Assembly: GCF_033439725.1 (NCBI RefSeq)
Contig: NW_026944391.1
Coordinates: 124,001 to 188,000, forward strand
Direction of reading: 5' to 3'
Source: Neurospora tetraspora
Lineage: Eukaryota; Ascomycota; Sordariomycetes; Sordariales; Sordariaceae
Length of the DNA: 64,000 nucleotides
Made by a program: the position numbers and the translations under genes
Shown: piece after piece, positions 39,101-48,787 of the stretch
Layout of the letters: each line of letters starts with the position of its first letter
How positions within the stretch are numbered: the first letter of the stretch is position 1
Notes under the pieces: model-generated
The model's input: only the letters and a program-made list of their open reading frames with translations
Database searches by the model: none
What the model was told of the DNA's origin: nothing

Positions 39101-40446
39101 CCTTCAATGTCTCCTCAGCCTCCCATAAACACCCCATACCCACTATCCTGAACATGATTTTCATACCTCCGCATCTGGCATGCTCTTCTACCGTCCTGTC
39201 GATGCATGTACACAAGCCCTGCATGCCGAACAATTGCGACATCCGAGACTTTGGCCACTTTCTGGTTGTGCAGATCTCTTGTTCCCTCCCAGTCTGGCCG
39301 TGTAAGGATGCCAGTCAGTCGGCATCGCCTGCCTACTCAAAGCTTGCTTATTGGTCCTTTCGGAGCTGGCCTAGCTCCGAGAAGGAGATGAACCGCCGAG
39401 GCACCATGTTTTGTAGGCAAATATGAGCACCAGCCACCAGGGGAGGAGTAAGAGTAAACCCTCCAACTGTAGTCTTGTGTCTCACGCCACTCTCTCCTTC
39501 GGCACTTCACCTGTTAATCGTCACGTTATAACACGTACTTGGACCCAGGAGCCTTGTCAAATTGTGGTACCTCGGGCAGAGAAGCTGCAAAAACGTCGTG
39601 AACTTCAAAGTGAAAGCCCCGTGTTTGGCTACCATCCCTATCGCCTCGTTGATATACCCTGCCTTCACTCCTCCCCCGCCCCATCCTCGCTGGTACACCT
39701 TTGCTTGTTATGGCCTAGCCCGCTACACGGACAACCGAAAAGTCCATCTGCTTCGGGGGCTTGTTGGCCTATACCTTCCGCCGTTCGAAAATACCGGCTT
39801 GGGCAGGAAGAACCCAGAGGGCAAGGTTCAGGACAGCTTGACACATGGGGAAGGCAAGACAACCAAGCTGCTAAGGACACCCCCTGCGAGCCCGGCTCAT
39901 ATTCCTGCCTCTGCATTGGGCACCTGCTTCCGACGATCCGCTCCGAGCATCGGTTTTGAAGTGCAAGGGCTCTGGAGCCCTCACAACCCACCCCCACAGC
40001 CCGTCGTGTTTCTTAAATTCTTTCCCCTACATCGATACAACATCCTGGACGTTGCTGGACCTAACAGCTCGGCATCTCCCCTGATTGGACTTGCCAAATC
40101 TCTCCCATCGTGGCGCATTTCGGGGAACCCTGAGCCTCCCGTGCACGGCAACGTCGTTTCGCACTTGGCTATTGTCAGAGTAACGACCGAACTACCCAAG
40201 TCGGCCCTGGCACTTCCATAGGTACCCCTCCACGCCACGACACGCTTCGGAGCTACCTACTTGCCCTGGGAGTTGTCTTGAGAGTTGGTTGACTCCCGTC
40301 CGTTCGAGAAGCTCTTAAGTATCGTTGAACACCACAGGTGGTTCTTTGGCCCGTGTTCTAGCTTCTTGGACTGACCAGGAGCTTGGTGTTTTGAAGAATC
40401 AAGAATCCAACTACACCCGATTCGTTGGGTATTCATTACCATCCTT
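36122..40446. other. 4.3-kb gene-free interval
   Basis: Lies between pre7 and the YTH gene, both rightward. It holds the pre7 3' UTR, a perfect 24-bp tandem duplication (37340-37387) and the YTH promoter. Frames on both strands were checked. The only protein-like one is a minus-strand frame from about 39292 to 38916 with an acidic end (DMELDEWELL) and a possible upstream acceptor, but no exon 1 could be joined. A 219-codon plus frame at 39562 has no ATG. Confidence 0.5.
37340..37387. repeat. perfect 24-bp tandem duplication
   Basis: Two adjacent identical copies of a 24-bp unit beginning CACATATGATCGC and ending GAATAGC, in non-coding DNA. The perfect identity suggests a recent duplication. 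Confidence 0.85.
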
Positions 40447-42817
40447 ATGGGTGATATACGAGATCAACCCACTCCCACAGAGTCCGCAGAGTCCGCAGAG
40501 TCCACGGAGTCTACGACACAAGACGCCGCAGCCGACTCGCCACTAGCTACCGCCAACCCAGATTTAGGTCAAACAACTTCCGAGAGCGCACTCATGTACC
40601 GTCCGGCGGGCGCTCAACAGCAGCAGCAACAGCAGCAGGAGTATCAACAACAGCAACAGCATTATAGCAACGGGCCGCATGTCTTCTCTGCACAGTTGGA
40701 TATACCGTCACAACATGGACACGGTCGGGCAAGGCCGTTCAACATGGGGACCATGGCCAGTGCTCTTCCTCATGTGCCGTATAGACCGTCACCGTACAGT
40801 CCGGGCCCACAGCCAAGTTACAACTCCCTCGCTGGCCCATCTTCCCATATGGCTCACCAGATGACAATGTCCCATTACGGCAACCAAGGGAGCACATCTG
40901 GATGGATTGGAAACCAGCAGCAGTACTATGTGTCGCAGCATATAGGACAGTATTATGGCCAACCCATTTCGCCATCTCCGCAGGTCAGCCTACCTCAAAG
41001 AGCCGATTATGGTTACCCTTCCAGCAGTGTTATCGTTGGCCAGCAACCGCATCCGAATGCGCATTACTATTACCAACCGGGAGCTTCTCTTGCCGGACAG
41101 GCGCCGCAGGCTCATGGACAGACGATACCGGGACATTATGCGACACCAGGTACCCAGCTGGGTGTCACACGCTCGGTGCAACCGCAGTATGGAGCTCAAG
41201 TGGCTTCTACCGTTGGCTCCGTTGGGCAAGGCAATGGTAAGTTGATGGTGTTTGCTCGTGTATTCGTTGAGAGGTAAATTCTGATTGTGCAACAGCTTCA
41301 CTGGACGGGCGCCATAATCTGGTACGCGGGCCACCGAGGAAGCCTAGGCAAAGTGGTAAGTTCCCCATGGCCACCTCTTGAAGCACTTGGCTCCGAAGTG
41401 GTTGAAAGCAATAGTTTTGTGGCAGGACGCAGTGGCTAACGTGGTCCATGCTATTTCTTTAGGACATGCGATTTGGATAGGGAATCTCCCTCCACAGACC
41501 GACTTGATGGAACTTGTCCATCACGTCGTCAAGGAGGCGCCGGGCCTCGAGTCCTTATTTCTTATATCAAAGAGTAACTGTGCCTTTGCCAACTTTCAAG
41601 ACGAAGAAACATGCGCTGCGGCGCAACAGAAACTCCATGACTCCAAGTTTCAGTCGGTACGACTCGTGAGCCGGCTGAGGAAGAGCACGGTGGAGGGAGC
41701 CTCGGGTGTAACTGCACCCACCGGTCCGGCGGCATCTACACCTCCCGGAAGCTCGACACAGAATGTCGGTGGCTCTTGGGAAGGCGCGGGTGGTACAGTA
41801 GTGAACGGCAGCACGGAACCAGCAGCAGCGGTACCGACCAAGGGCTCAAATGCAGAGGAGATGAAGAGCAACGGCGCACCAGTGCCCAATGGCATGGCAG
41901 TACAGAAGGACCGGTACTTCGTCCTCAAAAGTCTGACAGTGGAGGACCTTGAGCTGAGTGTGCGGACCAAGGTGTGGGCCACACAATCGCACAACGAAGA
42001 AACGCTCAACAATGCTTTCAAGGTAAGAAGGTCCATCCAATGTTCGGTGTGAAGGTCCCGACCATAAGCTATGGGACTATGGCAGCTTGAGCGCAGCTGA
42101 CACGGCGGGCAGAACGCAGATAATGTTTATCTGATTTTCTCGGCCAACAAATCCGGAGAATATTTTGGCTATGCGCGCATGACCTCGCCCATTGACGACG
42201 ATCCGGCGGCTGCCATCGAGTTTGCGCCCAAGGCCCAGCCATCAAGCGAGGTTGACTTGCCCAAAGCAATCCCTACCGAGGCGACCGAGTTCGCGCCCAA
42301 GGGACGCATCATTGATGACTCGGCACGCGGCACCATTTTCTGGGAAGTGGTGAGAGAGGACGAAGGCGTGGGCCGGACCAGTCAAGAACAGGACGGCGTT
42401 GCCACAGACGACAGTTTGCAGGAAGCCTCAGAAGAAGACACGGGGAGTGTCAAGAGTACGGAGGGTGTCGGCGGGGAGCCCAAGGCCTGGGGAAAGCCGT
42501 TCAGGCTTGAATGGGTGTCGACAACACGGCTGCCGTTCTACCGGACCAGGGGTTTGCGGAATCCATGGAACTCGAACCGGGAGGTCAAAATTGCGCGGGA
42601 CGGAACCGAGTTGCAACCGGCCGTGGGCAGGAAGCTAATCAGTCTGTTCAACCGGGCGCAGAGCCCGGGTTTGATGCCTGCTGTGGCCCGCCTCCATCCT
42701 TTCAACCCCATGGTGGCGACGACACTTCCTGGCGTATCCCCACTTCCAATGCCCGCGCCGGCCCCCATGATGGCAGGTTACCCTCCGCCGTTGCGCCCCC
42801 AAGTCTATCATCCTTAA
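40447..42817 (+). CDS. RRM and YTH domain RNA-binding protein
   Basis: Exons 40447-41236, 41296-41355, 41463-42022 and 42113-42817 (introns 59, 107, 90 bp) give 704 residues. The first 280 residues are low-complexity, Gln/Pro/Tyr-rich, with polyQ runs. An RRM follows (HAIWIGNLPPQTD as RNP2 at about 285; CAFANF as RNP1), then a linker and a YTH domain from about 434 to 650: YFVLKSLTVEDL, KVWATQSHNEETLN, YLIFSANKSGEYFGYARM, and, after an acidic insert of about 100 residues, FRLEWVSTTRLPF and GRKLISLF. YTH domains bind N6-methyladenosine in RNA through an aromatic cage, or the DSR motif in fission-yeast Mmi1. This RRM-YTH layout is known in filamentous fungi. A role as an m6A reader in mRNA control is inferred. 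Confidence 0.9.
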
Positions 42818-43747
42818 GACACATCGAGTACGGCCCCCATCGCCGTCGGCCATGGGACGAATGAGGCAGGCTCGTGTGTATCTGGGATTCCGCTTGTTGC
42901 ACCAAGTACACTAGACTTAGGTAGCTTCAACGGGCATATTGTTATTACTTGGTTCTACTTTGCTAGGTATGGGCAGTGATTGTATTGGTGGAGGTTGTCA
43001 TCCGCATGCTTACAAGGAGGAAACGCTCGAGAGCCAGGGGCAAAGAGTTGCAAAGCATCGAAAATACGACCAACTCATCGTTAGTCTTCAGTTTCCGGTT
43101 TTAGGGTGGCCTGCACCCAATGCAGATACCCATTTCGAAACTGCAAGACGAACGAGAGATGGGGAAAATATCAAGTTTAATCGGAAGCCACACTACCTCT
43201 GTGACCGATTCAACATGAACTCAGTTGCCCAGCGCCAGCGCCAGCGCAGCATTTGATAGGAGAACTTTGGTGTGAGGAAGGTCTCATGTGTTGTGAGTGG
43301 AAGGACCAAGAGAGAGAGCAGGTACCTGGTCATGGTCGTGGTGGTACTCGATATGCAATTAACCCACTGGTTCGGGTTGCATATGTAGCCGAGTAGTCCA
43401 CGGCTGGCAACAACAACGTATGCATGTTACCTAGGTCTGTAGCGGTTGTTTTGTAGTGTAATGTTCGAATGATTCTGAAAGATATGTATGTTACCTTGGC
43501 GTGCTTTCCAAAACCGAATTGCGGCCACTTATTGGTCCGTGCACATGCACGCAGTTGAGCAAAGCTGCCCCAGGTGCAGTGTGGAACTTTCTAGGCTGCT
43601 CCCGAAGGCGTGCGATTGGCGGCGCACATTCTCGCACGCGAGCTTGGGAATAGCCTCATTTGTCAAGCAGCTTGCTCGCCCAAGACGATCGTTATCCCAT
43701 GGAAGCGCGACTTCCCCCAAGAGAACTCCAGTGAATTACCGTGGCCT
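42818..43747. other. intergenic, YTH 3' side and hsp30 upstream region
   Basis: Mostly featureless. Near the right end a GAAnnTTC unit at 43584-43591 may be a further, more distant heat-shock element. No gene seen. Confidence 0.5.
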
Positions 43748-43873
43748 TTCTAGAATGACCTGGTATTTGCGCCGAATGCTCCTTCCACCTTCTTCGTCCT
43801 TCGCGAAGGCAGGAGAATGAGAGCATCACAAGGTAAAATGTGAAGCAAACAATGCTCCCACTCAAGTATAAAT
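43748..43873 (+). promoter_or_regulatory. hsp30 promoter: heat-shock elements and TATA box
   Basis: Two inverted TTCnnGAA units of the kind bound by heat-shock factor Hsf1 are seen at 43748-43755 (TTCTAGAA) and 43800-43807 (TTCGCGAA), with a TATAAAT at 43867-43873. The spacing, with heat-shock elements 60-120 bp upstream of the TATA box and the start codon about 180 bp downstream, is normal for a heat-inducible fungal gene. Confidence 0.7.
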
Positions 43874-44053
43874 CTGGGTGAGATGTCTCCCTTCTCGTCT
43901 TGTCGTTCTCTGTTCAGCAGATCAAGATCATCACGCAAGCAAAGCAATCACTCTCAACGCTCTCAACGCTCTTCAACACTCTCAACGCCATCTACTACAC
44001 TCAGCAAACGCACAAAACCTCTTCACCACTCTTTCTACACACCTAAATCCAAA

Positions 44054-44740
44054 ATGGCGCTCTTCCCTCGTGGTATCTACGGCTCCTACGGCTCTGACCC
44101 CAGCTTCACCAACCTCTTCCGCCTCCTCGATGACTTTGACACCTACAGTCGCGAGGTTCAAGGCAGCGCCCCGGAGACCGGCAGCCGTCGTCATACTCAG
44201 CCCGCCCGCACTTTCAGTCCCAAGTTCGATGTCCGCGAAACCGAGCAGACATACGAGCTGCACGGCGAGCTCCCCGGCATTGATCGTGACAACGTTCAGA
44301 TCGAGTTCACCGACCCTCAGACCATTGTGATCAGGGGCCGTGTTGAGCGCAACTACACCGCCGGCACCCCTCCTGCACAGGTTGCTGGCGTCCTCACCGA
44401 ACAGGGCGAGCCGCATAGCCCTGCTTCTCACCATGCTACCGTTGAAGACGACGTCGACGAGGACAAGCGCTCGGTTGCCACCACTGCTACCGGCGCCAAC
44501 AACCAGAACAACCAGCAAGTCGCCCAACGCCCAAGCGCACCTCACACCGAGGAGAAGCCAAAGGCGCCTGCCGAAAAGTACTGGGTCTCTGAGCGCTCTA
44601 TTGGCGAGTTCTCGCGGAGCTTCAGCTTCCCCGGTCGTGTCGACCAAAACGCAGTCAGTGCCTCTCTTAACAACGGCATCCTCACCATCACGGTTCCCAA
44701 GGCCAAGAAGCACGAAACCGTTCGCATCGCTATTAACTAA
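44054..44740 (+). CDS. hsp30: small heat-shock protein, Hsp30 family
   Basis: A single exon of 228 residues. The alpha-crystallin domain starts at FSPKFDVRETEQTYELHGELPG, is split by an insert of about 70 polar residues rich in Gln/Asn/Ala, and resumes at YWVSERSIGEFSRSFSFPG, ending in LNNGILTITVPK and an I-A-I-N tail. Split alpha-crystallin domains like this are usual in ascomycete Hsp30 proteins, ATP-independent holdases that keep heat-damaged proteins soluble. Heat-shock elements and a TATA box lie upstream. An in-frame ATG at 43883 would add 57 Ser/Lys/Arg-rich residues, but it sits only about 10 bp after the TATA box and is probably not transcribed. The 5' leader has CTCTCAACG repeats. 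Confidence 0.94.
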   Translation: MALFPRGIYGSYGSDPSFTNLFRLLDDFDTYSREVQGSAPETGSRRHTQPARTFSPKFDVRETEQTYELHGELPGIDRDNVQIEFTDPQTIVIRGRVERNYTAGTPPAQVAGVLTEQGEPHSPASHHATVEDDVDEDKRSVATTATGANNQNNQQVAQRPSAPHTEEKPKAPAEKYWVSERSIGEFSRSFSFPGRVDQNAVSASLNNGILTITVPKAKKHETVRIAIN

Positions 44741-45327
44741 GCGCGATGGGCGGACTTTTTGTACTGCACACAGTTCGGAAGATTTCCCGGAAGGAGAGTC
44801 GGTGTGTTGCATGACGACGGAGCATTCCCTTCATTCAGCATGGCGCCCTGGTTTGGTTGATTTGGAGCACAGCCATGAACGAACACGGATGAGCATTGTT
44901 GTCATTGATTTCTGCTTGTTGGCATTGCAGCTGGGAATGATTGGTGGATGTTACTATTCGACACAGATTTGGAGGATGAGAAAGGCGCTTGGCGAGTTTG
45001 AGGATCATGAGCTTCGTTGGTAGTTATTCAGACAAGCAGTGTAATACAGAGGATCCTTAATAATGACTAAAGTTGCTTTCCCTAACACAACTGCGCCAGT
45101 GCATACTTGGTGATGTGATGACAAATGTGGCCCCAATGTTGAGCAGTCGTTTTGCATGTGAGACTGATCGGTTGATTTTGTTGACCTAAGCACGGAGGAA
45201 CAGCTAAGAGTCTGAGCCAGCTGAATGTCAAGCACGTGTTCTCCCTGGTACCATACATCAATGTATGCTTGCTCACGTCCCATCACAGCTTCATCCCCTC
45301 ACACAACTGCGCCCTCGAATGGCTGTC
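44741..45327. other. intergenic, convergent 3' ends
   Basis: Separates hsp30 (rightward) from lsm6 (leftward). No further gene seen. Confidence 0.55.
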
Positions 45328-45755
45328 TTAATCCGCAGAGATATACATGACTATAGAAGAGTTAGACGATACTCTGCCAACGTAGGGGGGGGAAAGGGGA
45401 ATGCACCGTTGTTGCCGCGGACAAACGCATCACCGTAGCTCCGCCTCTTCACACCGTTGATGTATTCCTCTGTCTTTTCCAGGGCAATGTTCATGTAACC
45501 GTCGACGGATTGCAGCTCACCTAGACCACCCAATGCCACAGCCCAGGCGTCCTGTTAGTTTCCGCATTTGTCTGCCGAGAGAGAAGAAGTTGGAAGACAA
45601 CAGTGGTTTGACAGCAAGTGCCGAGGTGAAAGCTATCACTAACCCTTGTAGACAACGCCGGAATTCAGTTTGACAGTGACGGGGTTGCCGATGATTTCGC
45701 TCAGGAAACCCGAAGGGTCTTTGCCCTCACCCTGAGACGTGGCTCCGTTCTCCAT
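45328..45755 (-). CDS. lsm6: U6 snRNA-associated Sm-like protein LSm6
   Basis: Three small exons (45755-45644, 45520-45407, 45350-45328) with introns of 123 and 56 bp give 82 residues, the normal LSm6 length. The Sm1 motif is seen in IIGNPVTVKLNSGVVYKGEL with DGYMNIALE, and the Sm2 motif in GDAFVRGNNVMYI. LSm6 is part of the LSm1-7 ring, which promotes decapping and 5'-3' mRNA decay in the cytosol, and of the LSm2-8 ring, which binds the U6 3' end in the nucleus. The last exon codes only seven residues plus stop and is easily missed, but it restores the conserved end. The gene diverges from the nucleotidyltransferase-like gene. Confidence 0.93.
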
Positions 45756-46735
45756 GATTATCGATTGGTGTGATGGAACTCGGCTGGGAGAGGTGTCAGC
45801 AGGTGAAATATCAAGTGGTGGGACGACTTGGAGAGTGAGCGACGTCTCTAGACTCGGTGGGCTGGGTGGGGGACTGACTTTACTTGAGCGAGTGACTGAG
45901 TAGTAGTGAGAGCGACTGTACTCGTTGAGGCGGGAGAGTGAGATTAGTGAGTGGTGATGTCAAGAAGAGGAATGGTTGTTGTCGAGTGACTTGGGTACAA
46001 ACCTAAAGGCAGGTTCACGGTTATGGGGGTTTGGTCGGTATTGATGTTAACTGCGTGAGGCCCCTACTCTGCAGGCGGCCTGCAGCGCAGGAAGCTTTGA
46101 CATACGTAGGTACTAGGTACTGCCACCACAGTGACAGCGACATTCCACAAAACCTTCGCATAGTGCATACATGGCTTAGGAGAATAAACTAGTGATGGAA
46201 ACAAACCATCACCATACTTCCCGCCCATCTGGTTGTTGTTATCATCTCACTTCCTGGCAATTGTTTCGCAATCGGTTTTCGGAGATCTGATGGCAGGGGC
46301 GACGAGTACAAGGTTCCGATATGTCTTGGACCTGAGACTCGCAAAATGGCTGCAAGAGCGATGAGGATGGTGAAGGCGAATGGTTGTCGACCAGGTTGAA
46401 TGAAACCTGCGGGCAAACGGGCACCGCTCAGCTTCCATTTTGAACCTTACTTGCTTTAGTTGTACCCGTCACCGACCGAGGCCAATCAATTTCATTCCAT
46501 CTATACGTTGAACACTTCTAGTCTTATCTTTTTTGGTTGAAGGCGACCCTGGTAGGTTTGCGCTTCACTTGCGCCGGCTCACCTATATATTGCCTCGTAT
46601 CTTCGAACTCGGAATTTCTTGCTGATCCATTTGCTACTTAACAGGCCCTCTCAAGACCCATCGCCTACTTCTGCTCAGCAGCTTCAAGCTATTCTTTTTC
46701 AGTATTCGCCATCGAACAGCTTAAATCGTCGCGAA
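45756..46735. other. intergenic, divergent promoters
   Basis: Lies between lsm6 (leftward) and the nucleotidyltransferase-like gene (rightward). GA-rich tracts near 45790-45960 probably belong to the lsm6 leader. An AGGTAC pair occurs at about 46107-46121. No gene seen. Confidence 0.55.
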
Positions 46736-48063
46736 ATGGGTGGCTCAATATTCTCCTCGGGGGACGACCCTCTATACACTCCACGCATGCCGCCCCATAT
46801 CTATCATCATGTCAAAGCCGCATGCCACGCTGCCCTACGCACCATGTTCATGTGCGTCGCTGCACCCATCGAGGGCCCCGAGAAGAAGGACTATGGAGAC
46901 CTCGACATCCTCGTGGTCATGGAGACCCGCCTCGTCTTTCCAACATCTCCCCAACATGGTGTTCCCAGAGGATTGGAGGAGCTTGCGGCCGATATCAAGA
47001 CAGCCTTGAACGCAGAGCGCTCCATAGTCAACCCATACACTAATTCGATGCACCTTGCTATCCCCTGGCCCAAAGACGATTCCCAGCTTGGAGAGGATAG
47101 GGATACCACGCAACGATATATCCAGGTCGATATCTGCATCTGTAAGAGTATGGACCAGATGTTTTGGGTATGTTTGACCTCAGGACCTCAGCTTTGATGA
47201 TGAGAATAGAAGCACCTATAGTACAAGAGAAGCGCTAACAATGTCCTATTGGTGGCCAGGCACTCTTCAAAAGCGCACATGGCGATGCGTGGACTCTCTT
47301 GGGGTCCATGATCCGGCCCTTTGGTCTGACTGCTGACGATGAAGGCCTTTGGCTCCGGATTCCCGAGATTGAGAAGCTGGACCGAAAAAAATCCAGGGTG
47401 CTACTGACTACCGATCCGGTTGAAGTACTGCACTTTCTTGGGATGCAAGTGGAAGGATACTGGTCCGAGCCGTTTCCCACGGTTGACGCAATGTTCAACT
47501 ACATTGCTACCTGCCGTTTTTTTACCGTCAACGAATCCTCATCCGATCCTGCTCAGGACAACAGCAGCACAAAAAGGAACATGAAGACCCGCCCTATCTT
47601 CCGGAAGTGGTTCTGCGACTTTCTTCCTCGCCTTCGAGCTGATGGCCGGTTTGAACAGCAACACCAAAGTGTGTCCGATACCAGTGACCTCCGAGTGCGC
47701 GTTCGCGATGAAGCCTTCCGGACCTTCAACGTTGAGCCCAATTATTGGGCCCAATTAAAGGACTGGCGGCTGAAAAAGGAGCCCGAGGCAGTAAAGAACC
47801 TGATAAAATTGGCAATTCCAGATGACCTCGATCCCCAATTTAGAGGCAGCCTGTTGAGTGCTATCAAGAAGATTGTCATGGCCAAGGTATCACTCCGGAA
47901 TGACGAAGGATTCTACAATAAGGACATGACGCGGGCCTTTGTGGAGGAGAACTGGGAGGACATAGGCAAACTTGCTTTCAAGAAATACAGCGATGCGTAT
48001 TCTGCAGGACTGCAATCGAAGAAGCTCAAGAATGCCCACGGGACTGCAATCCAATCGCAATGA
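46736..48063 (+). CDS. nucleotidyltransferase-like protein, unknown function
   Basis: Exons 46736-47167 and 47260-48063 (92-bp intron, gtatgt..ccag, phase 0) give 411 residues. The N-terminal region has YGDLDILV (Asp55 and Asp57), which resembles the DxD metal-binding site of the polymerase-beta nucleotidyltransferase fold, with a further acidic strand IQVDICIC about 80 residues later that could supply the third carboxylate. The middle reads GSMIRPFGLTADDEGLWLRIPE and the C-terminal half is helical, with a short aromatic block. Proteins like this are found in filamentous ascomycetes without a known role. A substrate cannot be inferred; tRNA/RNA or antibiotic-type nucleotidyl transfer are only possibilities. 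The ATG at 46736 was chosen because the frame upstream has no better Met. Confidence 0.75.
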
Positions 48064-48787
48064 TACCCGCGCGGTCTTGCCATTGAGGGGGTTGGAGAAG
48101 AAGGCAGTGTCAGGCGTCAGTGTCAGGCGTCCGCTGCCCAGCGGTTGACTACGGTTTCCGAAAGTTTTCTCAGGTCTCTTGGCCTCTATATCACGATTGC
48201 AGGCTTGGCCTAGCACAGCGAGCGGTAGATATTTTGGTAGATTGTTATTCTTCTCGGCTCCATCGATTACTCCCGTCCGTGCAGCATCGCGTCGTTCAAC
48301 ATTGCTACATACCCAATGTATCAGATCGCATTGGGCTATGCTATCTTCAGGTAAGACGTATCTCCCGTCTGTCTGCATGATTGAGAGCCATGAAAACCAA
48401 CACAGTAAGAACTTGAGTGCATTCGAATAGCAAAAGGAGAAGAAGCGCTACATTACTCATCTCATCATCACACGTTAAATGTTGGCCGACACCCTCCACA
48501 TATATCAGGGGTCCCGTTAACCATTACACCTACCTGTACTGGTTCATTCACTGACTTCCTACTACGAATTCTCATGGTCCTTGTCCTCCGAGATGCGGAA
48601 ATAGTCTCTATATAACTTGAAGGGGGGTCAAAGCCTTGATCGGCCAGCAAGCTCATCCCACACGACCTCGTACGGCTGACGACCTGATAGCAAATCATTC
48701 GGGCAACTTGAAAGACACTCTTAGGCTGAATGTACCAACCTTCCTTTGATCTCTTCCGTCAATACTTCCCAATATCGTCACAACACC
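48064..48787. other. intergenic, convergent 3' ends
   Basis: Separates the nucleotidyltransferase-like gene (rightward) from the 1024-residue membrane protein gene (leftward). A short direct repeat, AGTGTCAGGCGTC, occurs at about 48106-48131. No gene seen. Confidence 0.55.

Noticed and set aside
39562-40221. 219-codon plus-strand frame before the YTH gene
   Set aside because: It opens with TTG and contains no ATG; no recognisable domain; probably YTH leader or promoter DNA.
43982-44812. 276-codon minus-strand frame
   Set aside because: A mirror of the GC-biased hsp30 coding strand; hsp30 is certain.
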